This document shows, in pieces, positions 32,038 to 39,935 of a stretch of DNA of 42,794 nt. Source of the DNA: CAVHIG01 sp963636105 (GTDB lineage: Bacteria > Bacillota > Clostridia > Peptostreptococcales > Anaerovoracaceae); contig CAVHIG010000008.1 in the NCBI GenBank assembly GCA_963636105.1, forward strand, positions 1 to 42,794. The letters are read 5' to 3'. The notes under the pieces were generated by a model, which was not told the DNA's origin, did no database searches, and was given only the letters and a program-made list of their open reading frames with translations. How positions within the stretch are numbered: position 1 is the first letter of the stretch; every line of letters begins with the position of its first letter. Position numbers and translations under genes: made by a program.

Positions 32038-32394
32038 TTAAAAATCAAGTTTGTCTATGATTTCCTTTATACCGCAAAGGCTTTCTGTCAAATCCTTGTT
32101 TTCTTTATTTTCAGCGATGAGCTTCAAAAGTCTCTCGTCTATCTCATTTATCTGTGTCATGGTATCGGCGAATCTCTTCACAAGTCCCAGCTTTTCTTCG
32201 TATTCCGCGAGCGCCTGCTCTGCCTTCTTCAAGGCGTCGTGCACTCCCTGCCTTGAAATGTCAAATTCCTTGGCGATTTCCGAAAGCGAGAGATTTTCCT
32301 CATGATAAAGCTCTATAACCTGTCTTTGTTTTTCGGTAAGGAGCTGCCCGTAGAAGTCATACAAAAGGCTGACCTCCGTAATAGAATCAAACAT
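32038..32394 (-). CDS. ylxM: YlxM/p13-like putative DNA-binding protein
   Basis: 118 aa from the ATG at 32394, chosen because it gives the family's usual N terminus (MFDSITEVSLLYDFYG); an ATG at 32415 or TTG at 32430 are possible. Sigma-factor-like HTH: LLTEKQRQVIELYHEENLSL with EIAKEFDISRQGVHDALKKA. YlxM precedes ffh in most Firmicutes and affects SRP function in streptococci; the biochemical role is unclear. The C-terminal third is a charged coiled coil, longer than in some homologues. Confidence 0.88.
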   Translation of the reverse strand: MFDSITEVSLLYDFYGQLLTEKQRQVIELYHEENLSLSEIAKEFDISRQGVHDALKKAEQALAEYEEKLGLVKRFADTMTQINEIDERLLKLIAENKENKDLTESLCGIKEIIDKLDF

Positions 32395-32454
32395 TCCCCC
32401 AAACGCTCCCTTCATTGCGAGTGCTATCAAGCTCTTTTCCTTGACACCTCATAT

Positions 32455-32483
32455 ACTGTACCACACTCGGCTTTACCTGTCAA
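32455..32483 (-). promoter_or_regulatory. Sigma-A promoter of the ylxM-ffh operon
   Basis: On the minus strand perfect TTGACA (plus 32478-32483), a 17-nt spacer and TACAGT (plus 32455-32460). The predicted start lies ~50 nt before the favoured ylxM ATG. Confidence 0.8.
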
Positions 32484-32489
32484 GCATTT

Positions 32490-33305
32490 TTACTTAACAG
32501 TTTCATTTTGTTTGTTTTTCGCCTTGGATTCGAGGAATAAGGAAGTCGGTCTATTTATGATCATCATATTATAATAGCGGAAATTTCGATTTTCTTCCTT
32601 ATTCAATACAAGCACATTTTTGAAAGCCTCATTTTCATCCAGCGGTTCCTTTGAAATGAGTACCTTTACACCGATAGGCGCAAAAAACGGACTGCTTGCT
32701 ATTCCGGACATCATGCCCACAGCCTGTGAATTCGCATGCATCGGATTCAGGACGCATATATACATCTTTTCTGTAGAATTTATCCTGTTTGTGAGGCTTA
32801 TATGCGTAATAGTGTCGTAGGGCTTCATCATGCCTGTAAAGAAATGCTGATATTTTTCCCTGTCATCGAAGCTTGGCACGCCTTGGTACATCTTTACAGG
32901 AAATTCCGACACTGTCTGCACTCGCTGCTTGTCCGAATCCGCGTCCTCGTAAGCAGCGGGATTTCCTATGATTATGAGCGATCTCACTATTTTCTTTACA
33001 CGCCCGTCGTAATAGTACATGAAAATTTCGGGCTTATCAAAATAAAAGTTTTCCGGTAAAAAATTCTCTTTTTCTTTTTTTGGCTTATAATCTAAAAAAG
33101 CGCCTATATCCACTTGAAGCACTTCGGAAATTTCAAACAAGGTCTCAATATCCAGTGCGATTGTCCCGCTCTCGTACTTCGAAACAGTGGCCTTACTCTT
33201 GTGAATTAGATTTGAGAGCTCCTCCAGTGTAAGCCCTCTGCTTTTGCGCATTCGCTTTATTCGCATCCCCACATGCGCGGTTATACTTCTTTCTTTTTCG
33301 CTCAC
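32490..33305 (-). CDS. XRE-family transcriptional regulator with unknown C-terminal domain
   Basis: 271 aa from a GTG at 33305, which has GGAGG seven bases upstream; a TTG six codons earlier lacks a site. The N-terminal HTH_3 domain spans about residues 10-70 (MRIKRMRKSRGLTLEELSNL then IHKSKATVSKYESGTIALDI). The C-terminal ~190 residues match no domain I recognise; they are rich in aromatic residues (FYFDKPEIFMYYYDGRVKKI) and may sense a ligand or be purely structural. It lies downstream of the aminotransferase gene but has its own perfect promoter and is cut off from it by a strong terminator. Whether it controls the Vor/aminotransferase genes is speculation. Confidence 0.85.
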   Translation of the reverse strand: MSEKERSITAHVGMRIKRMRKSRGLTLEELSNLIHKSKATVSKYESGTIALDIETLFEISEVLQVDIGAFLDYKPKKEKENFLPENFYFDKPEIFMYYYDGRVKKIVRSLIIIGNPAAYEDADSDKQRVQTVSEFPVKMYQGVPSFDDREKYQHFFTGMMKPYDTITHISLTNRINSTEKMYICVLNPMHANSQAVGMMSGIASSPFFAPIGVKVLISKEPLDENEAFKNVLVLNKEENRNFRYYNMMIINRPTSLFLESKAKNKQNETVK

Positions 33306-33390
33306 AATTCGCCTCCCGAACAAATAGTTTAAATTCAGTTACAAATCTTTTTCCGTGCTCTCAAGCATTTTCAAGCTCTTCCATGCGGAT

Positions 33391-33419
33391 ATTATACCGT
33401 TTTGCCTTACAAATTTCAA
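33391..33419 (-). promoter_or_regulatory. Sigma-A promoter of the XRE regulator, with overlapping palindrome
   Basis: On the minus strand TTGAAA (plus 33414-33419), a 17-nt spacer and perfect TATAAT (plus 33391-33396). The palindrome TCAAGCCTTGA overlaps the -35 (plus 33415-33425) and could be an operator for self-repression (inference). Confidence 0.82.
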
Positions 33420-33443
33420 GGCTTGAAAAACGCATGAAACAAA

Positions 33444-33493
33444 AAAACGCAAAAAAACTCCGTCCGAACCCGCTCAGCGGGCTCAGACAGAGT
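33444..33493 (-). terminator. Strong terminator after the aminotransferase gene
   Basis: On the minus strand ACTCTGTCTGAGCCCGC pairs with GCGGGTTCGGACGGAGT (plus 33457-33493; a few G-T or mismatched pairs) and TTTTTTT follows. It ends the vor-aminotransferase transcript ~65 nt after the stop. Confidence 0.9.
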
Positions 33494-33558
33494 AAATTAT
33501 TTGTATCGACAGTAAAATTTTGTTTTTAAGACAAATTTTTCAAGCTAATTCTCTTGAA

Positions 33559-34743
33559 CTATCTGAGGTTTGCCTTTATAACTTCTGCAAGTCTCTTTAC
33601 ACCTTCTACGATCTTGTCGTCCGGCATGCAGGAGTAGTTCATTCTGAAAGTATTTAAGTTTCCGCCGCAAGGGAAGAATCCGCCGCCAGGAACGTAAGCA
33701 ACTTTCTTTTCCAAGCACTGAGCTGCCATTTCCTTTGCGTTGATGTACTCAGGAAGTACAACCCAAGTAAAGAGTCCGCCTTCTGGATGAGTGAACTTTA
33801 CGCAATCAGGGAAAGTCTCTTCCATAGTCTTCATCATGATGTCGCATCTTCTGCCATATACTTCTCTGATCTTTGCAACGTGCTCGTCAAGATCATACAG
33901 GTCGAGGAACTTGTCAACTTCAAGCTGGCTTACAGTTGAGGACTGGAGGGATGCACTCTGCTTCAGGAAGTTGTACTTCTGAAGGATTTCAGGAGCAGCG
34001 CATACCCAACCGATTCTGTATCCAGGAGCCAGAATCTTTGAGAAAGTTCCGAGGTAGATGATGAGACCCTTTGTATCCATAGCCTTGAGTGAAGGCAGGT
34101 ACTCGCCCTTGAAACGAAGCTCGCCATAAGGGTTATCTTCGATTACAGGTACTTCGTACTTATTGATGATCTCCATGAACTTTTTACGTCTCTCGAGCGG
34201 CCAAGTTCTGCCTGACGGATTCTGGAAGTCAGGAATTACATACATCATCTTTACGTTCTCTGTAGTAGCGAGAACCTTTTCGAGCTCTTCCATGATCATT
34301 CCGTCATCATCTGTAGGAATTTCTACGAAGTTCGGCTCGCAGCACTTGAATGCGTTCAGAGCGCCGAGGTATGATGGGCTCTCAAGAAGGATTACATCGC
34401 CCTTGTTTACGAAAGCTCTTGCGGAGAAGTCAAGACCTTCCTGTGATCCGCTTGTGATCAGGATATCATCAGCAGTTGCGTGGATACCCTGCTTCTCGAG
34501 CATTCTTGCAGCGATCTTTTCACGGAGTGGCTTATAACCTTCAGTAGTAGTATACTGCATAGCTACGCGGCCCTTTTCCTTCATAACTTCCTCAGCAGCC
34601 TTGAGCATACCCTCTACAGGGAACAATTCAGGTGCAGGGAGTCCTCCAGCGAAGGAGATGATGTCTGGCTGCTCAGTAAGCTTAAGCAGTTCTCTTATTT
34701 CTGATCCCTTGAGAAGGCTCATTCTGTCAGCAAATTTTACCAT
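33559..34743 (-). CDS. PLP-dependent aminotransferase, class I/II (LysN/2-aminoadipate-like)
   Basis: 394 aa from the ATG at 34743 (GGACAGGA upstream); a GTG eight codons earlier is less likely. Fold-type I aminotransferase of the ARO8/LysN branch: IISFAGGLPAPELFPV at the start, ITSGSQEGLDFSAR (phosphate loop), DNPYGELRF (Asp to the pyridine nitrogen), LGTFSKILAPGYRIGW (PLP lysine) and FRMNYSC near the end (substrate carboxylate Arg). Family members accept 2-aminoadipate, aromatic or branched-chain amino acids, so the substrate cannot be fixed from sequence. Its place after the Vor genes suggests it makes their 2-oxoacid substrates. Confidence 0.92.
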   Translation of the reverse strand: MVKFADRMSLLKGSEIRELLKLTEQPDIISFAGGLPAPELFPVEGMLKAAEEVMKEKGRVAMQYTTTEGYKPLREKIAARMLEKQGIHATADDILITSGSQEGLDFSARAFVNKGDVILLESPSYLGALNAFKCCEPNFVEIPTDDDGMIMEELEKVLATTENVKMMYVIPDFQNPSGRTWPLERRKKFMEIINKYEVPVIEDNPYGELRFKGEYLPSLKAMDTKGLIIYLGTFSKILAPGYRIGWVCAAPEILQKYNFLKQSASLQSSTVSQLEVDKFLDLYDLDEHVAKIREVYGRRCDIMMKTMEETFPDCVKFTHPEGGLFTWVVLPEYINAKEMAAQCLEKKVAYVPGGGFFPCGGNLNTFRMNYSCMPDDKIVEGVKRLAEVIKANLR

Positions 34744-34820
34744 ATCAAATTCCTGTCCTTTCCTCACACATTTTGTGCGAATTCACTTTCTCTAACATTT
34801 AAGTAAGCTTTTGCGCTATA

Positions 34821-35519
34821 TTACCTATCAAGCCACGTAGGCCTCATATACAATTTTACAGGATATACAACAAGATCCTTTATATTTTCCTCACACACTG
34901 CTGCCCTAAGTTCTGGTAGCAATTCCTCCACACACGTGTTGTAGACAAGCGGTATGCCCGTCTCATTGGATATTTCCTTACACATTTTGTAGCCTTTGAT
35001 GATGTCTTCTACAGAAGTCTCGCGCAAGAGATGCGTGTTGTTTACAATGCCTGTAACTAGGACTCCGGTTTCATTTTGTATACGAGCGATGTGCGATAAA
35101 GCCCCCTGCACATCACTCGTTTCAGGTCTGTTTGCATTTATAATGCAAAGCATGTCACATTCATTGCTATTTTCTCCTGTGAAGTATTTGCGGAACTGAT
35201 TCAGTACCATTGCTCCACTATCATCACCGCCTACATCGGCGATCGTCATATATTCCTTGTTTTCGAGAGGCGCACGTATCGTTGCCGAAAGTGCCGGCAT
35301 ATCCTCTGTGATATCGTAGCCATAAGAGTTGTAATGCACGTCGATCCCACTATCTTCGAGCAATTTTTGCCTCTCACGACTCCTGAAATACGGGTTTGCG
35401 ATATCCAGGTCTACAAGCGCAACCTTTTCATACTTTTTTACTGTGTCCATAGCCAGATTTACCGAGAACTCGGTCTTGCCGCTACCGTAGTGCCCCACTA
35501 CCAGAGTTATTCTCTTCAT
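34821..35519 (-). CDS. SIMIBI-type (CobQ/MinD-like) ATP-binding protein linked to Vor genes
   Basis: 232 aa, soluble. Walker A is GHYGSGKTEFSVNLA (residues 9-23), a deviant type without the MinD signature lysine. KVALVDLDIANPYFRSRER matches switch I, YMTIADVGGDDSGAMVL switch II, and CIINANRPETSDVQGA the region after it. It resembles the CobQ/CobB/MinD/ParA fold; the exact family is uncharacterised. Similar genes occur beside 2-oxoacid:ferredoxin oxidoreductase genes (recalled, not checked). It follows the gamma subunit gene by 72 bp and precedes the aminotransferase. A role in cofactor or cluster maturation is only a guess. Confidence 0.82.
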   Translation of the reverse strand: MKRITLVVGHYGSGKTEFSVNLAMDTVKKYEKVALVDLDIANPYFRSRERQKLLEDSGIDVHYNSYGYDITEDMPALSATIRAPLENKEYMTIADVGGDDSGAMVLNQFRKYFTGENSNECDMLCIINANRPETSDVQGALSHIARIQNETGVLVTGIVNNTHLLRETSVEDIIKGYKMCKEISNETGIPLVYNTCVEELLPELRAAVCEENIKDLVVYPVKLYMRPTWLDR

Positions 35520-35591
35520 ACATTCCTCCTTGCTGCCGAAACCGAGCCTCCCGGTTGTTTCTGCTAATCAATCAGTGCTGTCTACTGTATT

Positions 35592-36125
35592 TTACTCTTC
35601 CCAAGAAAGAAGTGCCTCTTTGTTTGCAGGTATCAGCTTTGCCTTGCCGCCCTTAAGAGTCTTTTCAAATACCTTATCCATGATATCCAGGCTAACTACT
35701 CCGGACTTGCGGATGATAGCTCCGAGCATAACCATGTTTGCAGTCTTTGCGTTTCCAACTTTACCTTCTGCGATTGCGTTGCAATCTACATAGTAAACGT
35801 TTATATCATCTCTTGTAGCCTTCTGGTTTACAACTGATGAGTTTATGAACAGGTCTCCGCCAGGTACGAGCATGCTCTCGAACTTGTCAAGAGAAGGTCC
35901 GTTCATTGTTATAAGTACGTCACATGAAGTGATAATAGGGGAAGCTATTGTCTCATCAGAAATGCATACAGTACAGTTTGCTGTACCTCCTCTCATTTCA
36001 GGACCATATGATGGCATCCATGTAACTTCTTTTCCTTCATACATTGCCGCATAGGAAAGCATCTGACCTATAAGCAGTACTCCCTGTCCGCCGAATCCGG
36101 CGATAAAAATTTTCTTTGCGCTCAT
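35592..36125 (-). CDS. 2-oxoacid:ferredoxin oxidoreductase, gamma subunit
   Basis: 177 aa, the normal length of the gamma (POR_C type) subunit of Vor/Kor enzymes. It opens with FIAGFGGQGVLLIGQMLSYA and includes VTWMPSYGPEMRGGTANCTV and GNAKTANMVMLGAI, all diagnostic. Helps form the CoA-side of the oxidoreductase. Its start codon abuts the stop of the TPP-subunit gene. Confidence 0.93.
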   Translation of the reverse strand: MSAKKIFIAGFGGQGVLLIGQMLSYAAMYEGKEVTWMPSYGPEMRGGTANCTVCISDETIASPIITSCDVLITMNGPSLDKFESMLVPGGDLFINSSVVNQKATRDDINVYYVDCNAIAEGKVGNAKTANMVMLGAIIRKSGVVSLDIMDKVFEKTLKGGKAKLIPANKEALLSWEE

Positions 36126-36872
36126 TTACTTTACCTCCTCCGGACACTTAAACTGCTGTACAGGATAATATTCCATCATGTTCTCTCTGAGCCACTTTAC
36201 AGCATCCACAGGAGCAAGACCCCAGTTTGTAGGGCAAGTTGAAAGGATTTCTACGAAAGCGAAGCCCAGCTTCATCTCCTGTACCTTGAATGCTCTTTCG
36301 ATAGCCTTCTTTGCTTTTCTTATGTCAGCAGGTGTAGTAACTGTAACTCTCTCTACATATACAGCCTCTTCTATAGTTGAAATCATCTCAGCCATTCTGA
36401 GCGGTTTTCCGGCCTGTGCTACTGTTCTACCTGTTACGCAAGTAGTAGCCTTCTGACCGATAAGAGTTGTAGGAGCCATCTGGCCGCCTGTCATGCCGTA
36501 TATAGCGTTGTTGATAAAGAATGTGCAGAACTTCTCGCCTCTCTCAGCAGCGTGGATTATTTCGCCTGTACCGATGGAAGCAAGGTCGCCATCGCCCTGG
36601 TATGTAAATACCATTGCGTTTGGATGAACTCTCTTTATACCGGAAGCTACCGCTGGTGCTCTTCCGTGAGGAGATTCAAGCATATCTACGTTCATGTACT
36701 GGTGAGCTACGATTGAGCAGCCTACAGGGGATACTGCGATGCAGTTTCCGAGGTCACCGCGCTCTTCGAGTACTTCCATGATCAATCTGTGTGCTATGCC
36801 GTGAGTACAACCTGGACAATAGTGAAGCGGTGTCTCGCGCATGCCTTTTGTATATTCAAATATAGGTTTCAT
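36126..36872 (-). CDS. 2-oxoacid:ferredoxin oxidoreductase, TPP-binding beta subunit
   Basis: 248 aa. Binds thiamine diphosphate through GDGDLASIGTGEIIHAAERG ... NNAIYGMTGGQ. The N-terminal HYCPGCTHGIAHRLI holds cysteines seen in Vor/Kor beta subunits; GCSIVAHQYMNVDMLESPHG follows. Catalyses decarboxylation and transfer to CoA, with electrons to ferredoxin. Its start abuts the stop of the alpha subunit gene. Confidence 0.93.
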   Translation of the reverse strand: MKPIFEYTKGMRETPLHYCPGCTHGIAHRLIMEVLEERGDLGNCIAVSPVGCSIVAHQYMNVDMLESPHGRAPAVASGIKRVHPNAMVFTYQGDGDLASIGTGEIIHAAERGEKFCTFFINNAIYGMTGGQMAPTTLIGQKATTCVTGRTVAQAGKPLRMAEMISTIEEAVYVERVTVTTPADIRKAKKAIERAFKVQEMKLGFAFVEILSTCPTNWGLAPVDAVKWLRENMMEYYPVQQFKCPEEVK

Positions 36873-37970
36873 TTATTTCACCTCCGCAGTCTTTCCAAGC
36901 AGCTTCAAAGTCTTCTCGGCTACTTCATCAGGATCAAGCAGCATACCGCCGACTCTGTTTATGAGTTCAACAGGATACTTTCCGCTTACAGCAAGCTTTA
37001 CGTCGTTTATCAACTGGCCCTGTGACAGTTCTACAGAGATTATCATCTTTGTGCTGTCGCCAATTTCATCAAAGGCTGCTACAGGGAATGGCCACAAAGT
37101 CTTAGGTCTGATTATACCAGTCTTGATGCCCTTCTTTGCAAGTATATCCATAGCCTCGAGTGTGATTCTGGATGTTGAACCATAAGCTACGAATACAACT
37201 TCTGCATCCTTAACGTCCTTGCTGTCCCACTCAGGAAGCTCTTTCTCAGCCTTTTCAAACTTTGGCCAATACTCGTTGATGTAGTCTTCCAAAAGCTCCT
37301 GCTTGAGCCATACGGAGTTGATAGCATTTCTTTCTCTCTTGTTCTTGTGTCCTGTAAGAGCATATGGCTTCTGAACAGCGATCTCTTCTTCTGTAAGAGC
37401 TGCCTTTGCTTCAGGTACAGCTACTGGCTCCATCATCTGTCCGAGCATACCGTCAGCAGCGATGATAACTGGGTTTCTGTATTCTTCAGCAATGTCAAAG
37501 CCCTTGTAGATCATATCCATAGCTTCCTGAATTGAACATGGAGCATATACGATAGTGTGATAGTCGCCGTTTCCGCCGCCTCTTGTAACCTGGTCATAGT
37601 CGGCCTGTGCAGGCTGAATTGATCCGATTCCAGGGCCACCACGCATTACGTTTATAATTACTACAGGGAGCTGTACAGATGAAAGAAGGGAGATACCTTC
37701 CTGCATAAGAGCGATTCCTGGAGAAGATGAAGTGATAAGTACTCTTCCGCCTGCAGCAGATGCGCCGTAAGCCATATTGATAGCTGCGAGCTCACTCTCG
37801 GCCTGGATAAAAGCTCCACCGTAGTTTGCAAGCTCACGAGACATGAATTCAGGCACTTCGTTCTGCGGCGTGATAGGATAACCAAAATAATACCTGCAAC
37901 CTGCATTTATAGCAGCCTGCGCGAAGGCCTCATTTCCTTTCATAAGTTTTTTCTCTTTTTTATCTGCCAT
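36873..37970 (-). CDS. vorB: 2-oxoacid:ferredoxin oxidoreductase, alpha subunit (VorB type)
   Basis: 365 aa. Pyrimidine-binding and transketolase-C-like parts: LMKGNEAFAQAAINAGCRYY, FGYPITPQNEVPEFM, FIQAESELAAINMAYGASAA, RGGPGIGSIQPAQADYDQ and C-terminal VVFVAYGSTSRITLEAMDIL. Closest to subunits annotated 3-methyl-2-oxobutanoate dehydrogenase VorB, so oxidation of valine-, leucine- and isoleucine-derived 2-oxoacids is likely; 2-oxoglutarate (KorA) is the alternative. Order ferredoxin-alpha-beta-gamma is that of four-subunit enzymes. Confidence 0.92.
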   Translation of the reverse strand: MADKKEKKLMKGNEAFAQAAINAGCRYYFGYPITPQNEVPEFMSRELANYGGAFIQAESELAAINMAYGASAAGGRVLITSSSPGIALMQEGISLLSSVQLPVVIINVMRGGPGIGSIQPAQADYDQVTRGGGNGDYHTIVYAPCSIQEAMDMIYKGFDIAEEYRNPVIIAADGMLGQMMEPVAVPEAKAALTEEEIAVQKPYALTGHKNKRERNAINSVWLKQELLEDYINEYWPKFEKAEKELPEWDSKDVKDAEVVFVAYGSTSRITLEAMDILAKKGIKTGIIRPKTLWPFPVAAFDEIGDSTKMIISVELSQGQLINDVKLAVSGKYPVELINRVGGMLLDPDEVAEKTLKLLGKTAEVK

Positions 37971-37982
37971 TTTTACGTCCTC

Positions 37983-38198
37983 CTATTCCGCATAAACGTT
38001 GATGATGCCGTCCGGACACATGAGGGCGCAGCTTGCGCAACCTATGCATTCGTTCTCATCTGTCACCGTTACAGGATGATAACCCTTTACGTTTACGTTT
38101 TCTTCATCCAGCTTCAGTATCTGCTTTGGACATACCGACACGCAAAGCTCGCATCCCTTACATCTGTCAGATCTGAAAACCAGTCTTCCCTTTGCCAT
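37983..38198 (-). CDS. 2x[4Fe-4S] ferredoxin-like delta subunit
   Basis: 71 aa with two cluster motifs: CKGCELCVSVCP and CIGCASCALMCP. Small delta subunit that wires the TPP site to free ferredoxin. First gene of the oxidoreductase operon, 12 bp before the alpha gene. AAAGGAAG precedes the ATG. Confidence 0.94.
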   Translation of the reverse strand: MAKGRLVFRSDRCKGCELCVSVCPKQILKLDEENVNVKGYHPVTVTDENECIGCASCALMCPDGIINVYAE

Positions 38199-38588
38199 AC
38201 TCGCACTTCCTTTCTGTTCTCCGGTATCTTTTATAATTCCTTGATTAAAAATTATTGATAAATCTTACCCCTAATTGGATCATCCGTGTTTGAAAGTATT
38301 ATCAGTCGATCCGTATTACCATTTTCCAGCTGGTTTACACATATAATAATCCCAAAACCGGCTTTCGGCAAACATATGCGCTTTTCCTCAAAAGAAAAAA
38401 CACAGCAGAACAGTTTCATTCCGCGAAAAAAAGCGGCATTTTTAGACCGCAGTCTATTTCGACTTTATAAAATTTTCGGAAAATTCCATAAAAAGTGATA
38501 CTTTTACGAAACTTTAGCCTTCTAAAGTGCGAATTTTCAGAATATATTCTCTCAAAACTCCCTCATTTAATTATCAAAAAAAACAAAA
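38199..38588. other. Gene-free upstream region of the vor operon
   Basis: About 390 bp of A/T-rich sequence without a supportable gene. It contains a probable promoter (38343-38371), a CCGC/GCGG hairpin with an A-rich loop (38422-38437), and two adjacent palindromes: AATTTTC-G-GAAAATT (38471-38485) and AAAAGT-gat-ACTTTT (38491-38505), centred 20 bp apart. No riboswitch is recognised. Confidence 0.6.
38343..38371 (-). promoter_or_regulatory. Probable promoter of the vor operon
   Basis: On the minus strand TTGCCG (plus 38366-38371), a 17-nt spacer and TATTAT (plus 38343-38348), leaving a ~140-nt leader. I found no -24/-12 sigma-54 site (GG-N10-GC in a TGGCAC context) in this region. Confidence 0.5.
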
Positions 38589-38640
38589 AGCGCATCCCAG
38601 GCAGGTCATGCAAGGAATGCGCTCTTTTCTTTTTTACTCA
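38573..38640 (-). terminator. Terminator of rpoN-gap-pgk, bidirectional
   Basis: AGCGCATCCC (38589-38598) pairs with GGAATGCGCT (38613-38622). The minus strand continues TTTTTGTTTTTTTT and the plus strand CTTTTCTTTTTT, so it can act both ways. It lies ~75 nt after the pgk stop. Confidence 0.88.
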
Positions 38641-38696
38641 AGCACTCAAGCTATAGAAGCTCAGAAAAATCAGCCCGTAGCCCGGGCAGTTTCAGC

Positions 38697-39881
38697 CTAC
38701 GCGTCCTGCAGGCAGGCTACGCCAGGAAGCACCTTACCCTCAAGGAATTCGAGGGACGCGCCGCCTCCTGTGGATATGTGCGTCATCTTATCCGCAAGGC
38801 CAAATTGCTCTACAGCAGCCGCTGAATCTCCTCCGCCTATCACCGTCACGGCATCCGAGCCTGCAAGAGCCTCAGCTATCTTTTTCGTGCCCTCTGCAAA
38901 GTTTTCCATCTCAAATACGCCCATCGGACCGTTCCATACGATGGTCTTTGCCTTTGCGATCTCCTCCGCGTAGAGAGCGACTGTCTTCGGACCTATATCC
39001 ATGCCCATCATGTCAGCAGGAATCTTATCCTTGTCAAAGTAAGCGCTCTCAGCGTCGTTTGAAAATTCCTTTGCAGCCTTTACGTCGACAGGAAGCAGAA
39101 GCTTTACGCCAGCTGCCTCTGCCTTCTTCAAAAGCTCACTCGCAAGACCTACGCTCTCCGCATCGAGTATGGATGTACCTATCTCAAGACCCTGCGACTT
39201 GAAGAATGTATAAGACATTCCGCCGCCTATGATGAGGACATCCACCTTCTTCAAGAGGTTTTCTATCACACCGATCTTGTCTCCTACCTTTGCTCCGCCC
39301 ATGATGGCGACAAAAGGCCTTGCAGGGTTCTCTACGGCGTTTCCGAGGAATTTTACTTCCTTTTCAATCAAGAATCCGGATACTGCAGGCAGGTATGCGG
39401 CAACGCCGGCGGTTGAGCTATGCGCTCTGTGTGCCGTGCCAAAGGCGTCGTTTACGAAGATATCGCCAAGCTGCGCGAGCTCCTTCGAAAAGTCCGCTCC
39501 GTTCTTGGTCTCTTCTTTCCTGAATCTTACATTCTCAAGAAGCATCACGTCTCCATCCTTGAGAGCGGAGACCGACGCCGTTACCGCTTCAGAGACAACC
39601 GTAGGCGCGCTTACAAAATTTACCTTCTTTCCGAGAAGCTCCTCCAATCTCTTTGCCACAGGCGCGAGCGTATATTTCATATTTGGCTCACCCTCAGGTC
39701 TTCCAAGATGGGACATCAATATAAGCTTTGCACCGTTTTCTATAAGATAATTTATAGTAGGCAGCGCTGCCTTTATTCTGGTATCGTCGGTAATCACGCC
39801 ATCCTTGAGCGGTACATTGAAATCGCACCTTATAAGGCAGCGCTTGCCGTTTACGTTTATGTCTTTGATCGTTTTCTTCAT
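38697..39881 (-). CDS. pgk: Phosphoglycerate kinase
   Basis: 394 aa, normal length. Transfers phosphate from 1,3-bisphosphoglycerate to ADP. N-terminal RCDFNVPLKDGVITDDTRI, LILMSHLGRPEG, the hinge GGAKVGDKIGVIENLL, and nucleotide-site GPMGVFEMENFAEGT with GGGDSAAAVEQFG; the closing STGGGASLEFLEGKVLPGV is conserved. 54 bp downstream of gap. Confidence 0.98.
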   Translation of the reverse strand: MKKTIKDINVNGKRCLIRCDFNVPLKDGVITDDTRIKAALPTINYLIENGAKLILMSHLGRPEGEPNMKYTLAPVAKRLEELLGKKVNFVSAPTVVSEAVTASVSALKDGDVMLLENVRFRKEETKNGADFSKELAQLGDIFVNDAFGTAHRAHSSTAGVAAYLPAVSGFLIEKEVKFLGNAVENPARPFVAIMGGAKVGDKIGVIENLLKKVDVLIIGGGMSYTFFKSQGLEIGTSILDAESVGLASELLKKAEAAGVKLLLPVDVKAAKEFSNDAESAYFDKDKIPADMMGMDIGPKTVALYAEEIAKAKTIVWNGPMGVFEMENFAEGTKKIAEALAGSDAVTVIGGGDSAAAVEQFGLADKMTHISTGGGASLEFLEGKVLPGVACLQDA

Positions 39882-39935
39882 TTTGAGCTTCCCCCTAGTT
39901 ATATATTGTTATTTATAGACAAGCCTCTGGCACTC

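Noticed and set aside
38199..38588. Search for a sigma-54 (-24/-12) promoter before the vor operon, prompted by rpoN nearby
   Set aside because: No GG-N10-GC site in a TGGCAC/TTGC context was found; a sigma-A-like site fits better.
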